DNA of 64,000 bases from Sungkyunkwania multivorans (GCF_042675645.1 NZ_JBHTJH010000017.1:62001-126000), one strand, 5' to 3'. Positions 1 through 10,376 are shown, numbered from the stretch's first letter. The notes: a model not told the origin generated them from the sequence alone. Numbers and translations: made by a program.

Positions 1-1945
1 TGGAGTACTCGAAAGTGGTATAGCTCAATCCATGGCCAAACGGATATAGCGGAGAATTATCAACATCGATATAGTGTGACCAAAATACCTGATTAGGTGC
101 TACAGGAGCGGGTCTTCCTGTATTTTTCTGACTGTAATAAATTGGAATTTGCCCGACATTCCTCGGAAATGTCATTGGTAACTTTCCGCTTGGGTTATAC
201 TCACCAAAGAGCACTTGGGCAATGGCATTTCCACTCTGTGAACCCAAATGCCAAGCTTCTACGACCGCAGGAACGTGCTCTGCCGCCCACTCCACCGCCA
301 AGGGACGGCCATTCATCAGAACAAGGACTATATTTTGATTCACTTTGTATATTTCTTCAAGCAATTCTTGCTGAACACCGGGCAAATCGATATTGGAGCG
401 ACTTCTTCCTTCGCCACTCTGGAAACTATATTCGCCCAAGACCATCACGACCACCTCGGCACTTCGCGCAAGATCCTTTGCCGCATCAAAACCACTTTTG
501 TCTGTAGTGTTGATCGCTGTTTCCCACACAAAATCTGCCTCCCCTGCAAGCAATCTGCAACCTTCGGAGTAGGTTACGCTATTAGAAATGCTCTTCATCC
601 CTTCTAAGACCGAAACCGCCGAATTGTCCTCGGCAGCAATTCGCCAACTACCCAAAGGGCTATTTTTATCCGCTGCCAATGGCCCGATGAGTGCGATTCG
701 CTGTCCCTCCTTTCTAAGTGGGAGCAAATTTTGGTCATTTTTTAATAGAACAATGGATTTTTTTGCCATGTCCAAGACTGCCTCGTGATTTTCTTTACTA
801 CCTATCACCTCTTTCTCTCTCATCTCATCGCAATAACGATAGGGATCATCGAACAGGCCTAGCTCAAATTTCACCTTCAAGATTCGTCTTACGGCATCAT
901 CTATAAGCGATTCATCAACCTGTCCTTCTTCCACCAATTTTTTAAGATGATGTACATAAGCATAAGATTCCATATCCATGTCGGAACCTGCGTTGGCTGC
1001 AAAAGCAGCCGCCTGAATGGTATCCTTAGCATATCCGTGAGGAACCATCTCGGCAATAGAGGCCCAATCAGAAACTACGAAGCCATCAAATTCCCATTCC
1101 TCTTTCAGGATATCTCTTTGCAAGTAGCTGCTTCCCGTGGCAGGAATCCCATTGAGTTCGTTAAAAGAATTCATGAAGGTCTTAACATTGGCATTCACCG
1201 CAGCTTTAAAGGGAGGAAAAATGGTATTTCTCAGAAGGGTCTCACTCATATCTACCGTATTATATTCTCTTCCTGCTTCGGCCCAGCCATATCCGGCAAA
1301 ATGCTTGGCACATGCCGCAATGGTATTGTTGGCTGCGAGGTCCTCACCCTGAAATCCTTGTACTCTTGCTATGGCAATTTTACTTCCCAGATATGGGTCT
1401 TCGCCCCCACCTTCCATAACACGACCCCAACGAGCATCTCTCGAAATATCGACCATCGGGGCAAATGTCCAATTAATTCCACTCGCACTAGCTTCCGCGG
1501 CCGCTACCTCTGCAGACCTCTTTATCGCGTCCATGTCCCAACTTGCTGCTTCGGCCAAAGGTATTGGGCTTAGGGTCTTATATCCATGGATCACATCAAA
1601 ACCAATGATCAACGGAATTCCTAAACGTGTCTCCTCAACAGCGATCTTTTGCACTGCCTTTACTTGTTCCACCCCACGAACATTGAGCATAGAACCAACC
1701 TTACCCTGTCGAAGGTCCTCATATTTTTCTGCCGCATCACCTTCCTTAGGTGTTGGCCCTGTCACATTCCAGAAACCATTATACTGGTTCATTTGGCCTA
1801 TCTTCTCCTCTAAGGTCATTAGTGATAAAAGGGAGTCTACTTTCTTATCAATCTCAGATGTATTAGTCATGTGGTCTTGGTTTTGCGAATTAGTGCAAGC
1901 AATCAATGTTGCGACGAGGACGGTAAAAAGTGAATGTTTCTTCAT
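1..1945 (-). CDS. bglX: GH3 beta-glucosidase, lipoprotein (C-terminus cut by window edge)
   Basis: This enzyme should release glucose from the non-reducing ends of beta-glucan oligosaccharides, probably as a membrane-anchored lipoprotein. About 648 codons are present, starting at an ATG at 1945 and running off the left edge. The N-terminus is a hydrophobic signal ending in LIAC, an SPII lipobox with Cys17. The GH3 N-terminal barrel follows, with KHFAGYG and the nucleophile motif VSDW (Asp at about residue 293). The GH3 C-terminal alpha/beta domain follows (SIVLLKN, LIGPLA, LGEYSFQSGEG). The usual FnIII-like tail would lie outside the window. It is transcribed away from the glucan gene run that starts at 2447 and fits as the final oligosaccharide-trimming step. 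Family assignment is firm; substrate is inferred from the neighbours. Confidence 0.93.
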   Translation of the reverse strand, partial: MKKHSLFTVLVATLIACTNSQNQDHMTNTSEIDKKVDSLLSLMTLEEKIGQMNQYNGFWNVTGPTPKEGDAAEKYEDLRQGKVGSMLNVRGVEQVKAVQKIAVEETRLGIPLIIGFDVIHGYKTLSPIPLAEAASWDMDAIKRSAEVAAAEASASGINWTFAPMVDISRDARWGRVMEGGGEDPYLGSKIAIARVQGFQGEDLAANNTIAACAKHFAGYGWAEAGREYNTVDMSETLLRNTIFPPFKAAVNANVKTFMNSFNELNGIPATGSSYLQRDILKEEWEFDGFVVSDWASIAEMVPHGYAKDTIQAAAFAANAGSDMDMESYAYVHHLKKLVEEGQVDESLIDDAVRRILKVKFELGLFDDPYRYCDEMREKEVIGSKENHEAVLDMAKKSIVLLKNDQNLLPLRKEGQRIALIGPLAADKNSPLGSWRIAAEDNSAVSVLEGMKSISNSVTYSEGCRLLAGEADFVWETAINTTDKSGFDAAKDLARSAEVVVMVLGEYSFQSGEGRSRSNIDLPGVQQELLEEIYKVNQNIVLVLMNGRPLAVEWAAEHVPAVVEAWHLGSQSGNAIAQVLFGEYNPSGKLPMTFPRNVGQIPIYYSQKNTGRPAPVAPNQVFWSHYIDVDNSPLYPFGHGLSYTTFEYS

Positions 1946-2446
1946 AAGATGTTAAAATTAAGAAATTCTAAATCAGTTTCATCCATTTCTACGCGTTTGC
2001 GATGGCGATGTTATATTATTAACAAATATGCTCTGGACTGTATCCATTTTTTAAAAATATAACGATTCCTATAAAGAGAAATCAAACTTTTGGTCTATCT
2101 CGCTAGTTGAAAATAAAAATCGATATGCTAAAATAGTATCATTCATCGATTTTTAAACTTCAAATACCTCAACAATAACTATACGATCCCTCAACATCTA
2201 AGAAAATATCTACTAAAATATATCAACAACGAACTATTATTTCATTGGTGATAATTCATTTAAAACTCAATGTTACTGCGTTTTTATGATTTTCAATAAC
2301 TTTTCTTTGCATTGTATATAATTTGTATAGGTGTTTTTTGCGATTCCTTCAAATTCAAGTCGTAATTTTAAACTTCCCCCCAATCACCTGAGCAATGGCG
2401 ACCTCTTCTGCCTATCGCAACATAGACCAAACTAACACTAAATACT
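1946..2446. other. Divergent intergenic region upstream of GH3 and the glucan operon
   Basis: These 501 bases separate the divergent GH3 gene and the first gene of the glucan run. The stretch is AT-rich and has no plausible coding frame. It should contain both promoters, but I see no pair of boxes convincing enough to place them and no clear inverted repeat. Confidence 0.5.
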
Positions 2447-5400
2447 ATGAAGAACTATTTTCTTAAATGTGTACTCTTCCTATTTACTATCGGAGCATTC
2501 TCTCAAGCACAGCAGGTGACGATTTCTAAGGGTGCCAAGGGAATGACATTGCAGATCGATGGTAAGGATGTCATGATCAATGGAGTGAATTGGGATTATG
2601 TTCCTATAGGTACAACGATAACCGACCCAGGAATATGGAGAGAATCGGATGACATTATTCGAGCAGCGCTCGATTCCGAAATGTCGCTATTAAGGAACAT
2701 GGGGGTCAATGCCATCCGAACCTACAACCTCCCGCCTAAATGGATTGCTTACATCTACAAGAACTACGGCATCTACACGATGCTGAATATCACTTTTGGT
2801 GCCTATGGACTCACCATCAATGGCGCTTGGGTCCCAAACACCAATTATGCTGATTCCGCAACTAGAGAAATCTTAATGGCCGAAGCAAAGGTAATGGCGC
2901 ATACCTATAAGAGTACTCCCGGCTTATTGCTGTATATGATTGGTAACGAAAATAACTATCATCTTTCTTGGACCTCCGCTGAGACAGAAGACATCCCAAT
3001 AGATGGCGCCACCGAACCCGGAAAGATAGGAGCGGCCAGAGCACTCTATAAAGCTCTTAACGACGCTTCTCTGGAAGTGAAAAAAATTGACCGATCGCAC
3101 CCAGTCGCCATCTGTAATGGTGATTTGCTCTACTTAGACATCGTCAAAGAAGAATGTACAGATATTGATATCTATGGAACCAACATGTATCGAGGAGTAT
3201 CATTTGGTGATGCCTTTCAAAGAGTGAAAGATGAGTTGAATATGCCAATACTCTTTGCCGAATTCGGTGCTGATGCATTTAACGCTAGAGACAATCAAGA
3301 AGACCAATACACTCAAGCCTACTATGACCTAGGGAACTGGAAAGATATCTATGCCAATGCTGCCGGTTTGGGCAAGGCTGGAAACTCTATAGGTGGTTTT
3401 ACCTTTCAATTCAGTGATGGCTGGTGGAAGTATAAACAAACTGAAGATCTTGATATACATAACAACACAGCCACATGGGCAAATAACGGATATCCTAGAG
3501 ATCAGGCCAAGCCTGGTGATAAAAACATGAATGAAGAATGGTTTGGCATCTGTGCCAAGGGACCGACAAACGAAAGAGGCTTGTACCAGCTATATCCTCG
3601 CGCTGCATATTATGCCATTAAACAAGCACATCTGCTGGACCCGTATGCCGAAGGCATGACGTCAGAGTTTCTGAACAACTATTTTGATAACATCAATTTG
3701 ATGGACGCAGTTCTTAAAGCTCGTGGAGATCAAGCTGCACTTAAAGCTGAACGGGGAGGTAAAATTCGTTTATCAACCCTTAGGGCAGAATTCACAAGCT
3801 TTCATACTGGCGGAAAACTTTTAACTACCCCAGAGAATGAAGATCCAAGCACCAACGTATTTCCAGATGAAACAGGCTTTGACCATATGGAATCTTATTA
3901 TATAGGTGTCGAAGGGCAACCCTCTGCGAATATGAGAGCCAATGTTAACTTTAACATTTTAGGCAATGTTGCCGAAAACCCAATAAATGAGATCTTCTAC
4001 GAGAATGTCGGAAGGGCCGTTTCTGTAGAAGGTGCTGAGAGCAATGAGGGAGAGACGGTAGTGCTCGATGACTTTAACAGGGTTCGTGTGTACAATGCCG
4101 AATTCAGCTGGGAAACTAAGCTAGCAGAGGTCAAAGGTTTTTATAGAACCGGACACTATCACTGGGGATATGAGGGCGACTTCTTTAATCTATACCCAGA
4201 GGCAAATTACGGTCCTAATCTAGATATTTACAACGGAGAGATCCTTGGAATGGAAGTTAACGGAAGAGGAAAGCTCAATGGCCTAAAAGCTGCTTTTGGA
4301 CCGCAATTGTGGTGGGGCTCTAACCCTACGGCACTCCTCAAATATGGTAGAAGATTTGGTAAATGGGATCTTACCGGTATCTATCACAGAGACTTTGAAA
4401 CTAATTTAGAATTTGATGAGAATGGACGCCGCATACTAGATCCAAACCAAGTACGCAGTGGTGTAATTCCCCCATGGCCTACCGAAAGAGCCACAGTCGT
4501 AGTAGAGCGAGATTTTGGCAAATTTGGCATCATGCTTGGCGGTATCTGGGGCGGCAGTCCACTTAATGGAAGCTCCTTTCAAGACGTTACTGGCGGACCC
4601 GGCAATTATGTCGTTTATGAAGATAAGATTAACGCTGACGATAACTGGGGCGGAAAAGCAAGGATCACCTACGAAGGTGGAAAGTTCAATTGGTATGCAC
4701 AAGGAGCCATTATGGGCTTGGTAGCCAATGGTGGCGCCGACCCAACGCAGCTCTTCACAGGTTGGAGACTCAAAGATAGTGGCAGTGGTAATCAGTCGAA
4801 CCTCTTAACGGGTTTCACTTATAGTATTGGAAATGTACAGATAGCACCGAACTTCCTTTGGCAAAAACCATTGGTAGCCGCTATGCCAAGGGATGTTAAT
4901 GCCCCTGGACGATTACGAAATTTTATAGATGACCCTTTCGCAGTAAGAGGTAATAGAGAAATGACTGCTGGTGAAATCCTATTTACTTTCGACCCGACTC
5001 CCGGAACGTGGTTCTATCAATGGGACAATGATCGTGCCGAGGACGCCAAATTTGCCTTCAACTTAGGTTTTGTATATCGCCATCAACCTACTGCCCAAGA
5101 TGCACATATTGGCTTCTTGGCCAATCGTCAGTTCTTTGCATTCCCAGATGCAGCCCCTGCCCAAGATCTTTGGGAAATAAACTCACGTATCGTTTCTAAG
5201 GTTGGACCGGATCTAGGCCTTATAGCGAGTCTTTATGGTGGGACAGCACAAGCTAATGGCGATAGTGACAGAACCATTGATCGTTTTGGTGGAAACATCC
5301 GGGTAATTCACAAAAAATGGATGTTTCAACATGAGTTTAAAGTAAATGATTGGGGGCCTTATGATTATCATAGAGACTTTAACCTGACATTCCCAGTGCA

Positions 5401-5635
5401 ACAGATGTTAGACATCTCGTATTCGATCAGCAAACCAGATTGGTTTATTCTCCCCGAGACTAGAATTGGAATACGCGGCACGTGGCGTTCACTGAATGAA
5501 TTCTCGCCGAGATATGCCCCTACCGCCGTACCGGAAAACACCTTTCCCCCTGTACCCGTCTTAAGTCCTGTAGGGTTTGACAACGGGCAAGAATGGGAGA
5601 TCAGAACCTATGTACACATCAATATTGGAAAATAA
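2447..5635 (+). CDS. Secreted glycosidase fused to a probable outer-membrane beta-barrel
   Basis: The 1062-residue protein starts with a signal peptide (about residues 1-21, cut near FSQA-QQ). Residues 22-410 form a clan-A TIM-barrel glycosidase: GVNWDY near the start, IGNENN (Glu168, candidate acid/base) and LFAEFGAD (Glu272, candidate nucleophile). After about residue 440 the sequence changes character: repeated amphipathic strands rich in Tyr, Trp, Gly and Asn, short turns, and a final strand ending in HINIGK, as in outer-membrane barrels. This suggests a hydrolase or transglycosylase held at the outer membrane by its own barrel. It heads a run of beta-glucan genes (SGBP-like, GH16, CBM, GH17, GH30). 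The exact GH family is not certain; the barrel call rests on strand pattern only. Confidence 0.75.
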   Translation: MKNYFLKCVLFLFTIGAFSQAQQVTISKGAKGMTLQIDGKDVMINGVNWDYVPIGTTITDPGIWRESDDIIRAALDSEMSLLRNMGVNAIRTYNLPPKWIAYIYKNYGIYTMLNITFGAYGLTINGAWVPNTNYADSATREILMAEAKVMAHTYKSTPGLLLYMIGNENNYHLSWTSAETEDIPIDGATEPGKIGAARALYKALNDASLEVKKIDRSHPVAICNGDLLYLDIVKEECTDIDIYGTNMYRGVSFGDAFQRVKDELNMPILFAEFGADAFNARDNQEDQYTQAYYDLGNWKDIYANAAGLGKAGNSIGGFTFQFSDGWWKYKQTEDLDIHNNTATWANNGYPRDQAKPGDKNMNEEWFGICAKGPTNERGLYQLYPRAAYYAIKQAHLLDPYAEGMTSEFLNNYFDNINLMDAVLKARGDQAALKAERGGKIRLSTLRAEFTSFHTGGKLLTTPENEDPSTNVFPDETGFDHMESYYIGVEGQPSANMRANVNFNILGNVAENPINEIFYENVGRAVSVEGAESNEGETVVLDDFNRVRVYNAEFSWETKLAEVKGFYRTGHYHWGYEGDFFNLYPEANYGPNLDIYNGEILGMEVNGRGKLNGLKAAFGPQLWWGSNPTALLKYGRRFGKWDLTGIYHRDFETNLEFDENGRRILDPNQVRSGVIPPWPTERATVVVERDFGKFGIMLGGIWGGSPLNGSSFQDVTGGPGNYVVYEDKINADDNWGGKARITYEGGKFNWYAQGAIMGLVANGGADPTQLFTGWRLKDSGSGNQSNLLTGFTYSIGNVQIAPNFLWQKPLVAAMPRDVNAPGRLRNFIDDPFAVRGNREMTAGEILFTFDPTPGTWFYQWDNDRAEDAKFAFNLGFVYRHQPTAQDAHIGFLANRQFFAFPDAAPAQDLWEINSRIVSKVGPDLGLIASLYGGTAQANGDSDRTIDRFGGNIRVIHKKWMFQHEFKVNDWGPYDYHRDFNLTFPVQQMLDISYSISKPDWFILPETRIGIRGTWRSLNEFSPRYAPTAVPENTFPPVPVLSPVGFDNGQEWEIRTYVHINIGK

Positions 5636-5654
5636 TATTATAAAGATAAAAAGT

Positions 5655-7100
5655 ATGAAATACCCTAACTTGAAAATAGTGTTGACCTTAGGGGTGGTCG
5701 TCCTAACAGCAATCAGTTGTGAACGAGAGCTGTCCGACGAAGCCGTATTCGCGACATTCCCAAAGACAGGCGACATCTTTACAGATGCTCCCGTTGGTTT
5801 GGGCAGCGACTTTTACTTTCCCTTTCTGGGTTCTAAAGCAACCGCTTTTTCTGTCGATGAGTCCGAAGGTTATCAAAGCAGTGCATCGATACGAATAGAC
5901 GTTCCCAATGCCAATGATCCCGAAGGGAACTTCGCCGGGGCAATCTTCAGAATAGATGGCGCGGGAAGAAACCTGACCGGTTTTGATGCCTTGACCTTTT
6001 GGGCCAAAGCTTCTCAGGGAGTTACTATAGGTGAGATCGGATTTGGACAAGACTTTTTAGAAAATAAATATCAAGTAACTAGAAATAACATAAGTCTAGG
6101 TACGAACTGGGCGAAATACGTGATTCCCATACCCGACCCTTCAAAACTTGTAGAAGAACGTGGCATGCTTTGGTATGCTGCCGGGGGCGTAGGTCCTGTA
6201 GGACAAGAAACAGGTTATACATTTTGGTTGGACGAAGTGAAATTTGAGAAGCTTGGCACTTTGGCGCAACCTCAGCCGAAAATTCTCTTCGGTGCAGACA
6301 TCATTGAAGATACATTTCTTGATATCACCATTGAATTGGCAGGCCTCACGCAAACATTCAACACCGCATCTGGCCAGAATGTCACTGTAACAGCGAAACC
6401 TTCCTATTTCAATTTTGAATCTAGTGATATAGAAGTTGCAAGGGTCAGTGAGTTGGGCGTTGTAACGGTTGTCGATACAGGAGAAGCCACGATCTCTGCT
6501 ACACTAGCTAACGTGGCTGCGTCGGGTTCTCTTGCGCTCAATGTTGTAGGGCCTTTCGACTCCGCTCCGGTACCTCAGCGTGATCCCAACAACGTGATCT
6601 CCGTATTCAGTGATGCATATCAAAATATCAATGTTGATTTCTTCAATGGCTTTTTTGGCGGTCAAACTACCCTTGGTGGCGCTATCGATGTTGCCGGAGA
6701 TAATGTATTGCGTTATACCAACCTAAATTTTGTCACCACCCAATTCAGCAATCCAACTGTAGATGCTTCCGAAATGACACATTTACATGTGAATATCAAA
6801 GTAGAAGAACCCGTTCAAGGTGGAGATGCCATCGTTATTGAGCTAGGAGATTTTGGTGCAGATGGTGTTTTTGGTGGTCCGGGCAGTGACGACTCCGCCG
6901 GAGGAGCTGCGCCTATTGACAGTTCTACCTTGATAGCCGATCAATGGATCACGGTTGAGATTCCTCTTAATAGCTTTACCAATGGCACAGGAGGTGGATT
7001 CTCGGGGCTTAGCAGCACAAGTAATCTGGCACAGATAAGCTTTGTCTCAAGCAATGTCTCGTCCATACTCGTAGACAATATCTACCTATACAAAGAATAA
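5655..7100 (+). CDS. Surface lipoprotein with two carbohydrate-binding-like domains and a Big_2 domain
   Basis: A 481-residue lipoprotein with a signal peptide ending in AISC (Cys about residue 23) followed by acidic residues, typical of export to the cell surface in this phylum. Residues about 45-200 form a jelly-roll domain of the carbohydrate-binding type. About 215-305 looks like a Big_2 immunoglobulin-like spacer (TATISATLA-type strands). About 320-481 is a second jelly roll ending in ILVDNIYLYKE. It has no catalytic motif. An upstream in-frame ATG at 5577 lies inside the preceding gene; the start at 5655 is preferred because it begins directly with the signal peptide. Position between two glucanases suggests a glycan-binding surface protein (SGBP-like role, inferred). 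Confidence 0.8.
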   Translation: MKYPNLKIVLTLGVVVLTAISCERELSDEAVFATFPKTGDIFTDAPVGLGSDFYFPFLGSKATAFSVDESEGYQSSASIRIDVPNANDPEGNFAGAIFRIDGAGRNLTGFDALTFWAKASQGVTIGEIGFGQDFLENKYQVTRNNISLGTNWAKYVIPIPDPSKLVEERGMLWYAAGGVGPVGQETGYTFWLDEVKFEKLGTLAQPQPKILFGADIIEDTFLDITIELAGLTQTFNTASGQNVTVTAKPSYFNFESSDIEVARVSELGVVTVVDTGEATISATLANVAASGSLALNVVGPFDSAPVPQRDPNNVISVFSDAYQNINVDFFNGFFGGQTTLGGAIDVAGDNVLRYTNLNFVTTQFSNPTVDASEMTHLHVNIKVEEPVQGGDAIVIELGDFGADGVFGGPGSDDSAGGAAPIDSSTLIADQWITVEIPLNSFTNGTGGGFSGLSSTSNLAQISFVSSNVSSILVDNIYLYKE

Positions 7101-7115
7101 TAAAATCCAAGAGAT

Positions 7116-7955
7116 ATGAACAATTCATTTAAGTATGACAACATAAAGACCTTCTTGCACCAACCGTTTTTCCTGTTTATGTTCCTAGGCTTGTTGGGCT
7201 GCGAGACGGACGAGTCACAGACTGTCACCACCTTCAATACCCTGATCATGGCCGATGAGTTTGATACTGAAGGAGCGCCAAACCCCTCCCTTTGGAACTA
7301 CGACATAGGAAGAGGTCCAAATAATGACGGTTGGGGCAATCAAGAACTACAATACTACACTGATCGTCCTGAGAATATTCGGGTTCAAAACGGATTTCTT
7401 CTAATCACCGCAAAGGAAGAATCTTTTGAAGGTTCCAATTATACCTCTGCACGAATTTTGACCAAAGGTTTGTTCGAACAACAATACGGACGTTTTGAAG
7501 CACGCATTCGGTTACCCTATGGAAAGGGATATTGGCCAGCTTTTTGGTTACTAGGATCCAATATAGATGAAGTAGGCTGGCCCCAATGTGGCGAAATCGA
7601 TGTGATGGAGAATGCTGGAGCAAGTCCTACAGTAGTAAGTAGTGCCGTTCACGGGCCAGGGTACAACGCTGGTCTAGCGATCACTAAAAAATATGATTTT
7701 GAAAATGAACGCGTAGATACCAAGTTTCACATTTATGGCATAGAATGGAGCCCTGGCAATATCAACTTCTATGTGGACGATGTGCTCTACAACACCATAA
7801 CTCCCGAAGATGTGACAGGAGAGTGGGTATTTGACAACGGTTCTTTCTATATCCTACTCAATCTTGCGGTAGGAGGCGTTTTTGATGGACCTCCTAATGC
7901 CGAAACCGTTTTTCCGCAGACCATGGTCGTAGATTACGTACGCGTGTATCGATAA
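7116..7955 (+). CDS. GH16 endo-beta-1,3-glucanase (laminarinase), lipoprotein
   Basis: This predicted enzyme cuts internal beta-1,3-glucosyl bonds of laminarin-like glucans at the cell surface. The 279-residue protein has an N-terminal hydrophobic segment with lipobox LLGC followed by acidic residues. A single GH16 jelly roll fills the rest: WGNQELQYYT near the start, WPAFWLLG, and the catalytic motif EIDVME, with Glu160 as nucleophile and Glu165 as acid/base, in the arrangement used by laminarinases. The last strand is VDYVRVYR, the usual end of the GH16 domain, so the gene is full length for a single-domain enzyme. It starts 15 bp after the preceding lipoprotein gene and is probably cotranscribed with it. 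Confidence 0.93.
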   Translation: MNNSFKYDNIKTFLHQPFFLFMFLGLLGCETDESQTVTTFNTLIMADEFDTEGAPNPSLWNYDIGRGPNNDGWGNQELQYYTDRPENIRVQNGFLLITAKEESFEGSNYTSARILTKGLFEQQYGRFEARIRLPYGKGYWPAFWLLGSNIDEVGWPQCGEIDVMENAGASPTVVSSAVHGPGYNAGLAITKKYDFENERVDTKFHIYGIEWSPGNINFYVDDVLYNTITPEDVTGEWVFDNGSFYILLNLAVGGVFDGPPNAETVFPQTMVVDYVRVYR

Positions 7956-7988
7956 TAACAACAAAACTAAATTAACTCATAAGAAATC

Positions 7989-10247
7989 ATGAAGCAATTG
8001 ATCGAAAAAACTAAAATACTTTGCCTCTTCTTACTGGCCCTTTCCTTTTTGGGTTGTGAAGATGATGATGATGCAAATCTACCGCGAATCGAAGCCGCCT
8101 TTGCCTTTACATTGAATGCAGATACGGGTACCGTAGCGTTTCTCAACTTATCCTCTAATGCGGATAGCTATGTCTGGAACTTTGGAGATGGGACCTCTTC
8201 CACAGAAATCAATCCAATAAAAAGTTATGATACTGGCAACTATACCGTGACACTGACTGCCGAAAATGCTGCTGGAGCTTCCAGTAGCTTTGAGGATGAA
8301 ATTATCGTCAACATTCCACTTCCAATAGGATTTCCAGTCAATTTTGACGACGTCAACGTCAATTACGACGTTTCCACCTTCGGTGGAACAAGTTTTGAAA
8401 TTGTCGACAATCCAGATCAATCAGGCTCAAATACCAGCGCTTCAAAAGTGGGTGCTATCACCAATAGTGGGGCTTCCTTCGAAGGTATCTTCTTTGACCT
8501 AGGGACCGCACTGGATCTTTCCCAGCAAAAATCTGTGAGGGTAAATTTCTGGTCCAATACCCCAGTAGACGTTCTCTTAAAGCTCGAACAAGGAACTGGT
8601 GCCGATACCGAGACCACCGCAAGCCATGGCGGAACTGGATGGGAAGAGATCTATTTCACTTTTGACTCATCTGAGTCCTACACTAGATTCACCCTGTTTG
8701 TCGATGGTCCTGGAACAACGCCTGGTACATTTTATATTGACGATATATCGCAAATTGCTACCGAAGATATTCCATGTACGGACACACAATTGGAAATCCC
8801 GATAGACTTTGACTGTGAAGGTATCGACTATACCACCAAAATTGTAGGAAATGTGTCATTCATGGTTGTTGACAACCCTCAGCAGTCAGGGATCAACAGC
8901 GAAGCCACAAAGGTAGGACAGATCACCAATGTTGGAGCTAACTGGGAAAATGCCTTCTTTAATTTGGACACACCCATCGATTTTGCAACAGAACAAGGTG
9001 TAAGGATGAAATTATATTCTGATCAAGCATTACCAATTCTACTAAAATTCGAGGACGGGACAGAGGCTCCGGTCGAAAACCCACAGAATCACGGTGGAAC
9101 AGGTTGGGAAGAATTGACATTTGTCTTCTCGTCGTCCGCATCGTATAATGATATGGTGATCTTTGTTGACGGTCCAGGTACCGCCGCTGGCACATTCTAT
9201 GTAGACGATATCGAACAAGTTTCGGCAACACCACCGCCAACTTGTACCCCTGAAAGTTCAGAGAATATCGACCCTGCCGCAGGAGATATCAATTGGACAT
9301 TCTTGACCAATGATGCCACCACCACCTTTGATGCCTTTGGAAATACTGCCGGCAGTATTGTGGCCAATCCGGTGATCGATGCGGTCAATGGTAGCTGCAA
9401 CGTACAACAGTTCATAAAGACCAATGGTTGTCAAACATTTGCCGGTCTAGGGACCGAGTTGGCAACGGCGCTTGATTTTTCAGTGATCTCTAATAAAATA
9501 TTTAAAATGAAGGTATTGGCAGAGACACAACTAACAGACGTGACCTTGCGTTTAGAACGCCTACCCTTCCCCGATACAGAACCCTCCCAAGATAGGGTTG
9601 CCAGTATCACCCAATTGGGCGCATGGCAAGAATTGACATTTGATTTTTCGGATGTGACCACGGGAACTTTTAAGAGCATGATCATTTACTTCGAGAGAAA
9701 TGCAACCTGTGATGGCGATGTGTATTATTTTGATGACATACAACAAGTCGCAGGCGGCTCTGGATCTGGAAGTGGTTTGATCACCAACGGTGACTTTGAA
9801 ACAGGAGATACCACCGGATGGCTATTCTTTGACAATGGCGGCTCTGCGATAGTTACCAACGAGGATCAGAACGGAGGTAGTTTTTCCGCCAAGATAACAT
9901 CGGGACCCACAAATAACCCAGGCATAAAAGTAGAGCGGTTCGCGGCAGGGCAGGTATCTGCGGGACAGACCATAGAAGTTACCTTCGATTCTAGGGCTGA
10001 AGCTCTTGTAGATGGTGCTGTGATCAATGCATTCTTGTTCTCCGAGACCACCAATGGGGATCCCGCCACCTTGCATAACCTTGGCGCAGTGAGTACCGCC
10101 AATACTTGGAGTACAAATACGTTGTCTACGACCATCGGACCAGATGTCAGTGGTGGTATTTCATTGCTTATCGAAGTGGTCTGTGGAGGTGCGGCATCTT
10201 GTAATGGAGTAGTCTATATAGACAATGTCACAGTAAATGTTCAATAA
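7989..10247 (+). CDS. PKD-containing surface lipoprotein with tandem carbohydrate-binding-like modules
   Basis: A 752-residue lipoprotein: signal peptide ending in FLGC, then four consecutive Asp residues within CEDDDD, a strong surface-export type signal in Bacteroidota. Order of domains: PKD (about 35-110, with YVWNFGDG), two closely related jelly-roll modules (about 115-255 and 265-410, sharing the GGTGWEE motif and GTFYxDDI ends), a third diverged module (about 425-590) and a C-terminal CBM4/9-like module beginning NGDFETGDTTGW (about 600-752). No catalytic residues are evident. It most likely captures glucan or presents it to GH16 and to the barrel-fused glycosidase. A strong terminator follows, so it probably ends the 2447-10247 operon. 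Confidence 0.82.
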   Translation: MKQLIEKTKILCLFLLALSFLGCEDDDDANLPRIEAAFAFTLNADTGTVAFLNLSSNADSYVWNFGDGTSSTEINPIKSYDTGNYTVTLTAENAAGASSSFEDEIIVNIPLPIGFPVNFDDVNVNYDVSTFGGTSFEIVDNPDQSGSNTSASKVGAITNSGASFEGIFFDLGTALDLSQQKSVRVNFWSNTPVDVLLKLEQGTGADTETTASHGGTGWEEIYFTFDSSESYTRFTLFVDGPGTTPGTFYIDDISQIATEDIPCTDTQLEIPIDFDCEGIDYTTKIVGNVSFMVVDNPQQSGINSEATKVGQITNVGANWENAFFNLDTPIDFATEQGVRMKLYSDQALPILLKFEDGTEAPVENPQNHGGTGWEELTFVFSSSASYNDMVIFVDGPGTAAGTFYVDDIEQVSATPPPTCTPESSENIDPAAGDINWTFLTNDATTTFDAFGNTAGSIVANPVIDAVNGSCNVQQFIKTNGCQTFAGLGTELATALDFSVISNKIFKMKVLAETQLTDVTLRLERLPFPDTEPSQDRVASITQLGAWQELTFDFSDVTTGTFKSMIIYFERNATCDGDVYYFDDIQQVAGGSGSGSGLITNGDFETGDTTGWLFFDNGGSAIVTNEDQNGGSFSAKITSGPTNNPGIKVERFAAGQVSAGQTIEVTFDSRAEALVDGAVINAFLFSETTNGDPATLHNLGAVSTANTWSTNTLSTTIGPDVSGGISLLIEVVCGGAASCNGVVYIDNVTVNVQ

Positions 10248-10270
10248 GACATAATATTTTGAACACAAAT

Positions 10271-10299
10271 AATGGGGCTAGCTCATGGCTAGCCCCATT
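10271..10299 (+). terminator. Intrinsic terminator-like hairpin after the CBM lipoprotein
   Basis: A perfect 12-bp inverted repeat (AATGGGGCTAGC / GCTAGCCCCATT) with a 5-base loop lies 23 bp after the stop codon. There is only a short T run after it, so partial read-through into the GH17 gene is possible. Confidence 0.75.
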
Positions 10300-10376
10300 T
10301 CAACAACAGCCATAATATGGCTAGATCTTTATCTATTTTCTCTCTTGAGTTGACCTTCGGATAAATTAACATATTG

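Noticed and set aside
97..1955. Several plus-strand open frames of 60-208 codons
   Set aside because: They are antisense to the GH3 gene on the minus strand, which shows a continuous family match with catalytic motif and lipobox.
2296..2330. TTTG and TATAATTTG near 2300 as the glucan operon promoter
   Set aside because: The two elements are too close together and the -7 match is off by one base; not a supportable promoter call.
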